Positions 1-5,830 of a DNA stretch of 9,755 nucleotides are shown piece after piece. The notes beneath the pieces were generated by a model, which saw only the letters and a list, made by a program, of their open reading frames with translations, was not told the DNA's origin and searched no databases. The position numbers were made by a program, and so were the translations under genes. How positions within the stretch are numbered: the stretch's first letter is position 1; every line of letters begins with the position of its first letter. Source of the stretch: Desulfobacteraceae bacterium (GTDB lineage Bacteria > Desulfobacterota > Desulfobacteria > Desulfobacterales > Desulfosalsimonadaceae); the NCBI GenBank assembly GCA_024636355.1, contig JAGXHH010000086.1, positions 1 through 9,755 on the forward strand, given 5' to 3'.

Positions 1-1
1 G

Positions 2-1576
2 CAGGACATGCTCCGTATTCTGCGATTCCTTGATCAGCCATTGGATCTTTTTCCGGAAAAGTTCGCCATTCAGTTGAACGACACCCACCCGGCGATTGCA
101 GTTGCTGAACTGATGCGGCTGTTGGTCGACAAGGAGAGGATCTCCTGGGACACGGCCTGGGACATCACCACGCGCACCTTTGCCTTCACCAATCATACCC
201 TGCTGCCCGAGGCGCTGGAAACCTGGTCTGTAGAGCTGTTTGCCTCGCTTCTGCCGCGGCACCTGGAGATCATCTACGAGATCAACCAGCGGTTTCTGGA
301 GGATGTGCGCGCCCAATTCCCGGGCGATACCGATCGGGTGGCCCGGATGTCGATCATAGGGGAGCAGGGCGGCAAACACGTTCGGATGGCGCACCTGGCG
401 TGTGTGGGCAGCCACTCCATTAACGGCGTGGCCGCACTCCATACCCGCCTGCTGCGAGATCACGTCCTGAGCGATTTTGATGACATGACGCCCGACAAGT
501 TCATCAGCATCACCAATGGCGTGACGCCGCGTCGGTTTCTGGCCCTTTCCAACCCGGAATTGCGGGAATTGATCACGAATAAAATCGGGGATCGGTGGCT
601 TACCCATTTCGAAGATCTCCGGGAACTGGAACGGTATGCGGACGATCCGCGATTTCAAGAGGACTGGCGGAACGTCAAGCGGGTGAACAAACAGCGCCTG
701 GCCGACCGGGTGCTGGCGCGCACCGGCATCGGCCTCGATGCCGACAGCCTGTTCGATATCCAGGTCAAGCGGATCCATGAATACAAACGCCAGCATTTAA
801 TGGCGCTCTACATTATCACCCTGTACCGGCGGGTAAAAGAAAACCCGGGCCTGGACATCCCCGCCCGGTCCTTTATTTTTGCCGGAAAGGCGGCCCCGGG
901 CTATTTCATGGCGAAGCGGATCATTCGGCTGATTACCGGGGTGGCCGATGTGGTGAACAACGATGCCGATGTGGCCGGCCGCATCCGGGTGGCGTTCCTG
1001 CCGGATTTCAACGTGAAAAACGCGCACCCGATCTATCCGGCGGCCGATCTGTCCGAACAGATTTCCATGGCCGGCAAGGAGGCTTCGGGCACCGGCAACA
1101 TGAAGTTCACCATGAACGGCGCTTTGACCATCGGCACCCTCGACGGTGCCAACGTGGAAATCTGGGAGGCGGTCGGAGCGGACAACTTCTTCCTGTTCGG
1201 GATGAACGCGGAAGACGTGGTGGCAAGAAAACAGGCGGGTTACCGCCCCTGGGAGTACGAATCGGAAAATCCCGAACTGCGGGAAGCCATCGGGCTGATT
1301 GAATCGGGCACCTTTTCCGGCGGCGATCGGGAGTTGTTCCGTTCCCTGGTCGACAGCCTGCGCAGCCGTGATGCTTTTATGGTCTTTGCCGATTATGCCG
1401 ATTACGTCAGGTGTCAGGACGCGGTCACCGAAGCCTGGCGCGACACTGGAAACTGGACCCGTATGTCCATTCTGAATACCGCCCGGTCGGGCCGGTTTTC
1501 CTCGGATCGGGCCATCCGGGAATACTGCGAAAAGATCTGGAAACTTGAACCGGTATCGGTTGAGATGACCTATTGA
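2..1576 (+). CDS. glgP: Glycogen/maltodextrin phosphorylase, 5'-truncated by window edge
   Basis: This gene encodes the PLP-dependent enzyme that splits alpha-1,4-glucan with phosphate to give glucose-1-phosphate in the cytoplasm. The frame is open from base 2, so the gene starts outside the window; 524 residues are visible, against about 830 for the family. Family signatures appear in order: AIQLNDTHPAIAVAELMRLL near the start, TNHTLLPEALETW, INGVAALHT, TNGVTPRRF, FDIQVKRIHEYKRQ, FAGKAAPGY, and the PLP-site motif EASGTGNMKF. The Schiff-base lysine of that motif is encoded at 1103-1105. LDGANVEIWEAVG follows, then the C-terminal helical part. It ends at TGA 1574-1576, and no frameshift is seen. 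The next gene begins 51 nt downstream on the same strand with no clear terminator between, so co-transcription is possible. Identification is secure; exact glucan preference cannot be read from the sequence. Confidence 0.96.
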   Translation, partial: QDMLRILRFLDQPLDLFPEKFAIQLNDTHPAIAVAELMRLLVDKERISWDTAWDITTRTFAFTNHTLLPEALETWSVELFASLLPRHLEIIYEINQRFLEDVRAQFPGDTDRVARMSIIGEQGGKHVRMAHLACVGSHSINGVAALHTRLLRDHVLSDFDDMTPDKFISITNGVTPRRFLALSNPELRELITNKIGDRWLTHFEDLRELERYADDPRFQEDWRNVKRVNKQRLADRVLARTGIGLDADSLFDIQVKRIHEYKRQHLMALYIITLYRRVKENPGLDIPARSFIFAGKAAPGYFMAKRIIRLITGVADVVNNDADVAGRIRVAFLPDFNVKNAHPIYPAADLSEQISMAGKEASGTGNMKFTMNGALTIGTLDGANVEIWEAVGADNFFLFGMNAEDVVARKQAGYRPWEYESENPELREAIGLIESGTFSGGDRELFRSLVDSLRSRDAFMVFADYADYVRCQDAVTEAWRDTGNWTRMSILNTARSGRFSSDRAIREYCEKIWKLEPVSVEMTY

Positions 1577-1627
1577 TAAGGTAATCTCTTATAGCAAAAA
1601 TCCTTATTTTTTGAGAAATGTGTGACG

Positions 1628-1813
1628 ATGCCCAGAAGAATTTACAAATGCCGGAAATGTGAACATTCATTCGAACGGTTGCTCATGGACGAAGATGAAA
1701 GAGAGGTGCCGTGCCCCAAGTGCAAAGAAAAGGATGTGCAGCGGCTACCATCTTCGGAGCGCCTGTTTGAGGGGCTTTCGCCTTTCGGCAGCCGAAATCG
1801 CGATACGAATTGA
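1628..1813 (+). CDS. FmdB-family small zinc-ribbon protein
   Basis: This is a 61-residue protein beginning MPRRIYKCRKCEHSFE, the typical start of the FmdB/CxxC putative regulatory zinc-ribbon family (canonically MPxYxYxCxxCG). Four cysteines form two CxxC knuckles (residues 8/11 and 29/32), spaced as in a zinc ribbon. The rest is a short polar tail with a PSSERLFEG stretch and no second domain. I chose the ATG at 1628 because the family starts with MP; an in-frame GTG at 1622 would add two residues. A GAGA at about 1613 is a weak ribosome site. The family's molecular role is poorly defined: the name comes from a formamidase-operon regulator, but many members are simply small metal-binding proteins. 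Its place behind glycogen phosphorylase suggests no specific partner. Confidence 0.85.
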   Translation: MPRRIYKCRKCEHSFERLLMDEDEREVPCPKCKEKDVQRLPSSERLFEGLSPFGSRNRDTN

Positions 1814-1868
1814 ACACGGTAAATCGCACGGCGGTCTGCCGTATATGTTATAACTCATTAAGGACGCG

Positions 1869-1932
1869 CGGACACAAAGGTCCGCCCCTACAAGCAAGCC
1901 GGTCATTTTGTAGGGGCGGACCTGCGTGTCCG
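1869..1932. repeat. REP-like inverted repeat with 25-bp arms
   Basis: The left arm 1869-1893 and right arm 1908-1932 are reverse complements over 25 bp with two mismatches (AA at 1876-1877 opposite GC at 1924-1925). They are separated by a 14-nt loop. The core of each arm is GTAGGGGCGGACC or its complement. It lies in a non-coding spacer after the zinc-ribbon gene. The GTAGGGGCG-type core is, from memory, a common dispersed palindromic repeat in many bacterial genomes, which fits a REP or small MITE. It has no T-tract directly after the stem, so it is not a classical terminator, although the structured transcript could protect a 3' end. Short spurious reading frames arise from it. Confidence 0.7.
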
Positions 1933-1966
1933 ACCTTGTTTCATGGAGACGAAGAAGGGTGAGTTT

Positions 1967-2002
1967 AAAACCGCTGGCGTAAGGGGTTGCTTCGCGGTTT
2001 TT
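1967..2002 (-). terminator. Possible bidirectional terminator after mgtE
   Basis: An 8-bp perfect stem pairs AAAACCGC (1967-1974) with GCGGTTTT (1994-2001) around a 19-nt loop. On the minus strand it lies about 27 nt past the mgtE stop codon and is followed by TTTTAAA. On the plus strand the stem runs into five T. The large loop and short T-tract make it weak, but its position between convergent genes fits a shared terminator. Confidence 0.4.
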
Positions 2003-2028
2003 CTGAAAGGTCTGCTTTAAATTACATC

Positions 2029-3393
2029 CTATTGCAGTTTTGCCAGCATCATGGTGGCGAAACTCAATACCAGCAGAAAACCGCACATGTCGGTGATCGT
2101 GGTCAGGATTGGTCCTGAGGCCAGGGCCGGATCCGATTTCATCCATTTGAGCAACAGGGGGATGCATCCTCCTATGGAAACCGCCACTACCGTATTGATC
2201 GCCATGGCGCTGGCAATCACTATGCCCAGGTACACATTGCCTTTCCACAGAAAAGCGGCAGTGCCCAGCAGCAGCCCCAGAACAAGGCCGTTGATCAGCC
2301 CCACGGATATTTCCTTGGTCCAGACCCGAAAGACTTCGAACGGCTTGACAAGCCCCAGGCTCAGTTCGCGGATGGACACCGCCACCGCCTGGTTGCCGGA
2401 ACATCCGCTCATGTCCGATATGATCGGCAGAAACACGGCCAGGACGATCACCGCGGACAATGTGTCCTGGTAGGCGGCAATCACGCTGGCCGCAATCATG
2501 TTCAAAACGATATTGATGCTCAGCCAGGAGAGTCTTCTCGATGACCGCCGCCAGACAGACATGGATCGAAGTTCCTCGCCGCCGACGATGCCCTGGGATT
2601 TAAGATAATCACTGTCGGATCTGTCGATCAGCGCGTCGTCCACGTCCTCACGGCGAACAATGCCGATGAGCCTTCCGTCTGAGTCGGCTACGGGCACGCC
2701 CATGAGCTCATGTTCATCGAAAAAGGCCCCCAGTTCGGTCAGGGGGGTGTTATCCCGGACGTAGAGGGGGTTGCGAATCATGATATCCGCGATTTTGCGT
2801 TTATTCGGAGACAGCAGCAGGTCCCGGAGTCTGAGCACCCCGATGAGCACCATTTCCTCGGTGACGATATAGGTGTACTGCACATCATAATCCGAGTAGA
2901 TTTCGGCGTGCTCCCGAAAGTCCCGGATTACGTCGTCGACAACAGATGTTTCATAATGCCACAAATACTCGGTAATCATCAGGCCGCCGGCAACTCCTGG
3001 CGGATAACTCGTCAGCAGCCGGGCATCGGCGGCCGCCTCCGGCTGCATTTTTTCCAGGATGGCCTCCGCCTCGTCATCATCGAATTCCGCCAGCAGATCG
3101 GCCCGTTCGTTGCTCTGCATCTGATTAAGGACCTTGGCCGCATCGCCTGTCGAAACCTGTCGGAGCAGATCCACCGCCAATGAGTCGGGTACCTGCTCGA
3201 ACAGGTCGGCGGCATCTTCCCAATCGAGTATTCGGACAATTTCTTTTTGATCCTCTCTGGATATTCGCGACAGGGCGCGGGCCATCTCATCTGCCGGCAA
3301 CTCATCGATATACTGCGTCAGTTCCTGCAGATCGCCCTGCTCAAGAATCTCTTCCAACTGTTCCCAGGGGCGGGATTCCATTTCTTCGGTCAT
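2029..3393 (-). CDS. mgtE: Magnesium transporter MgtE (CBS-domain Mg2+ channel)
   Basis: This is a 454-residue MgtE/SLC41-type Mg2+ channel of the inner membrane, expected to act as a homodimer gated by cytosolic Mg2+. Residues ~20-128 form the acidic helical MgtE_N domain. A hinge YPPGVAGGLMITEY follows, then two CBS domains (~133-195 and ~199-255, with the LMGVPVADSDGRLIGIVRRED segment), a plug-helix region, and about five membrane helices from ~290 to 452. The DPALASGPILTTITDMCG motif (421-438) matches the conserved last-helix segment, with Asp421 at the place of the pore aspartate of Thermus MgtE. The loop DMSGCSGNQA (327-336) replaces the more usual GTGGNxGSQ. ATG at 3391-3393 is preceded by AAGGAA, a good ribosome site. 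The luxR-like gene upstream on the same strand is separated from it by a strong hairpin terminator, so mgtE probably has its own promoter within 3394-3420, which is AT-rich. Function is confident; Mg2+ versus Co2+ preference is not shown. Confidence 0.95.
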   Translation of the reverse strand: MTEEMESRPWEQLEEILEQGDLQELTQYIDELPADEMARALSRISREDQKEIVRILDWEDAADLFEQVPDSLAVDLLRQVSTGDAAKVLNQMQSNERADLLAEFDDDEAEAILEKMQPEAAADARLLTSYPPGVAGGLMITEYLWHYETSVVDDVIRDFREHAEIYSDYDVQYTYIVTEEMVLIGVLRLRDLLLSPNKRKIADIMIRNPLYVRDNTPLTELGAFFDEHELMGVPVADSDGRLIGIVRREDVDDALIDRSDSDYLKSQGIVGGEELRSMSVWRRSSRRLSWLSINIVLNMIAASVIAAYQDTLSAVIVLAVFLPIISDMSGCSGNQAVAVSIRELSLGLVKPFEVFRVWTKEISVGLINGLVLGLLLGTAAFLWKGNVYLGIVIASAMAINTVVAVSIGGCIPLLLKWMKSDPALASGPILTTITDMCGFLLVLSFATMMLAKLQ

Positions 3394-3420
3394 GCGTTTT
3401 CCTTCCTATGCGTATAATTT

Positions 3421-3454
3421 AAAAGCCCTCTGGTAATCGTGCCAGAGGGCTTTT
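3421..3454 (-). terminator. Strong intrinsic terminator of the luxR-like gene
   Basis: A perfect 13-bp stem pairs AAAAGCCCTCTGG (3421-3433) with CCAGAGGGCTTTT (3442-3454) around an 8-nt loop. Read on the minus strand it lies 25 nt after the regulator's stop codon and ends in TTTTAAATT. It separates the regulator from mgtE, which starts only 27 nt further on, so the two genes should be separate transcription units. The symmetric A/T ends could also stop plus-strand transcription. Confidence 0.9.
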
Positions 3455-3479
3455 CCTGCTTTAAGTTCCCCACCAGGTT

Positions 3480-4841
3480 CTACAAATGGCTCAGCATCTC
3501 GAACAATTCTTTTTTCCCCTTCACCTCCATTTTTTCGTAGATCCGCCGCATATAAGTCTTTACGGTCGATTCGGAGATGGCCAGTTCAGCGGCTGTTTCA
3601 CGAAAGCTTTTGCCGGCAAGTGTTCCGGCCAGAACGAGGTATTCCCGGTCGGAAAGCAGCAAACGGATGTTGCCCGGCATCCGGGGCGCGCCTTCCACAG
3701 AATTGCAGGGAGGCGTTGATTCAACTGTTTCGGACAATTCCACCCGTGTGTCCGGCAGACCCTCTTCAAGCGGCATATCCGGCAAAGGTTGAGCGAGGGG
3801 CACTGATTCTGGAGCCGGGGCAGGTTGACCATAATGAAAACGCCCCAGAAAGTACAAGGTCAGGATCGACAGGTTAAGCACCAGATGTCCTGTAAGTACA
3901 ACCGGCTCCGCCATATTTGCAAAAGAGGTTGTGATGATTTTTCCGATGAGTATCCCCAGGCAAACCGTGGCCAGGCCGATGCCGAAGGCCCTTATCGGTT
4001 TTGAAAACCCGAGCAGCAACGCCAGCAGGGCGACATCGATGAACCCGGCACCCGCCTGCATGGCAAACATGCTCATATTGATCGTCAGCGGCGTGTCTTG
4101 ATTTTGCAGCAGGGCAAACGCCGCCATACCCAGAACGACCCCCGATACCAAGGCCAGATCGAAATTTTTCCGCACAATCCAGAGTGCCGCCGGCACGGCG
4201 AGGATGTAAAAGGGCAATTCAGCTCCCGGCATGTAAGCGGCCGGCTGATATGCCGGCATTATGAAGCTGTACATCAGGCCGCTGACAATCTGGAAAATCA
4301 AAATAAACGGCAGATAGTGCCACCTGTTGGCGGTTTCTGCCCCGGTGCCGGTTTCCGGCAGGCGCCAGGCGATCAGGGGAATGGATAGAAGAAATGAGGC
4401 CACCAATGCAAATTTCCAGAAACCGCCGTCTGGCCAGGCGATAAAAGGGATTACCAGCAAGTTGGCCGCTGCCAGCCCGCACACGGCACTGATCAGCGGA
4501 GCGGTACTTTGCCTCAGGGATATACTGGCCGTTATGGTAATAAAGGCACCGCTGACACCAATCATGATCAGCAGGCAGGGGCCGGCGGAAATACCCGCCA
4601 GGGGTATGGCTATGGTAAGCAGCACCGTAATGACACAGAAAATCGGCGATAACCGTTTGAATAGGCGGGCAGGACAGAAAAGCCCGAGAAGGCCAAGGGA
4701 AATAATGTGCGGCGGGAGAAAAAATGTGGTTGCCTCCGGTATTCCGAAGGCAACAAGCAGCGGACCATCCATGACGATGGCCAATAACCACAAGACAAAA
4801 GACGCAAATGAAAAAATGGGAAATATGAAAGGCATTTTCAT
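3480..4841 (-). CDS. Membrane-anchored LuxR-type regulator with 12 TM helices
   Basis: This 453-residue protein fuses a polytopic membrane module to a DNA-binding domain. Twelve hydrophobic segments can be counted in residues ~5-335, including 11-33, 42-57, 67-84, 88-106, 115-136, 141-159, 176-196, 209-223, 227-245, 254-279, 285-307 and 313-334. The layout resembles an MFS-like fold. A Pro/Glu-rich linker (~337-390) leads to a C-terminal LuxR/GerE helix-turn-helix (394-453). That domain begins LLLSDREYLVLAGTLAGKSF, and its recognition region is ISESTVKTYMRRIYEKMEV. It lacks a receiver, PAS or autoinducer domain, so the membrane part is the likely sensor. The architecture resembles the 12-TM LuxR regulators known from Eggerthella-type Actinobacteria. 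The ligand is unknown. The start ATG (4839-4841) has only a weak GAG upstream; a second in-frame ATG lies two codons on. It is divergent from the DUF3783-DUF362 pair, a natural but unproven target. Confidence is high for architecture, low for signal. Confidence 0.88.
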   Translation of the reverse strand: MKMPFIFPIFSFASFVLWLLAIVMDGPLLVAFGIPEATTFFLPPHIISLGLLGLFCPARLFKRLSPIFCVITVLLTIAIPLAGISAGPCLLIMIGVSGAFITITASISLRQSTAPLISAVCGLAAANLLVIPFIAWPDGGFWKFALVASFLLSIPLIAWRLPETGTGAETANRWHYLPFILIFQIVSGLMYSFIMPAYQPAAYMPGAELPFYILAVPAALWIVRKNFDLALVSGVVLGMAAFALLQNQDTPLTINMSMFAMQAGAGFIDVALLALLLGFSKPIRAFGIGLATVCLGILIGKIITTSFANMAEPVVLTGHLVLNLSILTLYFLGRFHYGQPAPAPESVPLAQPLPDMPLEEGLPDTRVELSETVESTPPCNSVEGAPRMPGNIRLLLSDREYLVLAGTLAGKSFRETAAELAISESTVKTYMRRIYEKMEVKGKKELFEMLSHL

Positions 4842-4876
4842 CGACTCAATCGAGAATTTTCATCCTTCTATCGCAT

Positions 4877-4930
4877 AGTTTACAGAAAGACTACAAGGAA
4901 AATAAAAAAAACGGAAAGTTTACAAAAAAG
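4877..4930. promoter_or_regulatory. Duplicated site upstream of the luxR-like gene, possible operator
   Basis: Two near-identical direct repeats, AGTTTACAGAAAG (4877-4889) and AGTTTACAAAAAAG (4917-4930), start exactly 40 bp apart, about four helical turns. They lie 36 and 76 bp upstream of the regulator's start codon, where an autoregulatory or divergent-control operator is expected. The surrounding DNA is A-rich, so chance similarity is possible. Binding by the adjacent LuxR-type protein is only an inference. Confidence 0.35.
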
Positions 4931-5138
4931 CGACTTGTCGGCGTAGCCTGAACGCATCTATTAAACTACCAAAGGTCTCCAGCCGATACCCTTGTGAAAT
5001 GCATATCCGGGTAATTTGAAATTGAAACGTAACTATTCAGCTACTCTCTTTCCGGTATTGCGAAAGCCGTTTTCGTCCTGCCGGGAACAATCTGCCGTTC
5101 CTCACATCCTATCCCATAGTGTTGATTGAACAAATTCA

Positions 5139-5167
5139 TTTTCAAAAACCAAAAGTATGCCTATACT
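5139..5167 (+). promoter_or_regulatory. Candidate sigma-70 promoter for the DUF3783-DUF362 operon
   Basis: A TTTTCA -35-like hexamer (5139-5144), a 17-bp spacer and a TATACT -10 hexamer (5162-5167) point toward the DUF3783 gene. Transcription would start near 5174, leaving a leader of about 190 nt that contains almost all of the palindromic element. The -10 matches consensus in five of six positions and the -35 in four. There is no other support. Confidence 0.4.
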
Positions 5168-5175
5168 CGTAGTTA

Positions 5176-5314
5176 GTGCTCGAACGAAAATCAGGATTTT
5201 TCGTCGAGATCAAGGCCGGCGAAAATTTTAACCGCAGGAATACTGGACGTATTATGAGGATTAAAATTTGAGCCGAGCGCGGATATTGGCGAAAAAGACG
5301 GTTTTCGTTGATGC
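5176..5314. repeat. Large imperfect palindrome, foldback/MITE-like element
   Basis: The whole segment is symmetric about base 5246. Outer arms AACGAAAA (5183-5190) and TTTTCGTT (5302-5309) are exact reverse complements. Middle arms TTTTTCG (5197-5203) and CGAAAAA (5290-5296) pair, as do AAATTTTAA (5223-5231) with TTAAAATTT (5261-5269) and, innermost, AATAC (5239-5243) with GTATT (5249-5253). The left half also folds on itself: CTCG plus ACGAAAA (5179-5190) pair with TTTTCGT plus CGAG (5198-5208). No transposase is encoded. I recall similar AACGAAAATC...AGGATTTTTCGTCGAG repeats in several Desulfobacterota genomes, which would make this a dispersed non-autonomous element, but I cannot check copy number. 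Outer ends are approximate (GCTCGAA against GCATCAA), and no target-site duplication is evident. Confidence 0.65.
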
Positions 5315-5356
5315 TGATCGGTGTTGTTGAATTGAATCCTTTGTTTCCATCGGATC

Positions 5357-5361
5357 AGGAG
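5357..5361 (+). promoter_or_regulatory. Ribosome binding site deciding the DUF3783 start
   Basis: AGGAG lies 6 nt before the ATG at 5368. The same frame is open further upstream from TTG 5308/ATG 5311, but those lie inside the palindromic repeat and have no comparable site. The start at 5368 is therefore preferred. Confidence 0.75.
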
Positions 5362-5367
5362 CAGATT

Positions 5368-5793
5368 ATGAATGACGGAACGTTTAAAAAAGTCGAAAAA
5401 TCGTCCCGAACTCTTTATGGTCCCAGGGCCATGCTGGTATGTGGATTTTCCCGGGACGACCACGAAAAACTGATCGGTCTGCTAAAAACCATCGAAGTTG
5501 CCGACCTGCCTGTAATTTTTACAACCGATATCGATGGGGAATCGGTGCTGCAGGAGTTGATGTGCCGATCGGACGGATCGGGGCAGGGTACGGACTGCAC
5601 ACTGGAACGCGCCATCATTATAGCCGGCATAACGGAAAACGAGTTTCACCAGACCCTATCCGCTTACCGCCAGTCCGGATTACCGCGTCCATTATGGGCC
5701 ACGCTTACCCCGTTTTCTGAAAGCTGGCGCCTTTCGGCGTTGCTCGAAGAGCTTAAAAAAGAACGAGAGGCAATGGAGACAAAGAAAAGCTAA
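5368..5793 (+). CDS. DUF3783-domain protein
   Basis: This 141-residue cytoplasmic protein has no signal peptide or membrane segment. The C-terminal part fits the DUF3783 pattern: RAIIIAGITENEFHQTLSAY (81-100), then LPRPLWATLTPFSESWRLSALLEELKKE, in which a conserved T-P...W motif precedes a terminal amphipathic helix. The N-terminal half (YGPRAMLVCGFSRDDHEKLIGLLKTIEV) looks like a beta-alpha element and repeats the theme of a short strand followed by a helix. Family members have no established biochemical role. I chose ATG 5368 because of its AGGAG ribosome site. The Tat-exported DUF362 gene follows after 37 nt on the same strand, suggesting one operon, and the membrane LuxR-type regulator is divergent. 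Family assignment is from motif memory; function is unknown. Confidence 0.75.
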   Translation: MNDGTFKKVEKSSRTLYGPRAMLVCGFSRDDHEKLIGLLKTIEVADLPVIFTTDIDGESVLQELMCRSDGSGQGTDCTLERAIIIAGITENEFHQTLSAYRQSGLPRPLWATLTPFSESWRLSALLEELKKEREAMETKKS

Positions 5794-5820
5794 ACGTATC
5801 AAAGTGACGGACCAAAAAAT

Positions 5821-5826
5821 GGAGAG
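5821..5826 (+). promoter_or_regulatory. Ribosome binding site deciding the DUF362 start
   Basis: GGAGAG lies 4 nt before ATG 5831. The alternative in-frame starts, GTG 5804 and ATG 5819, lack a purine-rich site, and using them would push the twin-arginine motif further from the N-terminus. Confidence 0.65.
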
Positions 5827-5830
5827 CAGA

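Larger units (their letters stand above)
4842..5367. other. Divergent intergenic spacer, 526 bp
   Basis: This spacer separates the minus-strand regulator from the plus-strand DUF3783 gene. It holds a duplicated AGTTTACA site at 4877-4930, a candidate rightward promoter at 5139-5167 and a large palindromic element at about 5176-5314. The motif TTTTCGT or its complement occurs at 5070-5076, 5184-5190, 5198-5204 and 5302-5308; the last three belong to the palindrome. The stretch 4931-5060 shows nothing I can name, and no convincing coding frame is present in the spacer. Confidence 0.7.

Noticed and set aside
1745..2404. 219-codon minus-strand frame overlapping mgtE
   Set aside because: It is a frame shadow of mgtE extended through the inverted repeat; the mgtE frame has all family motifs.
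5191..5463. 90-codon minus-strand frame in the regulator/DUF3783 spacer
   Set aside because: It lies over the palindromic repeat and the antisense of DUF3783, with no ribosome site or domain. The part over the repeat resembles false proteins often annotated from such elements.
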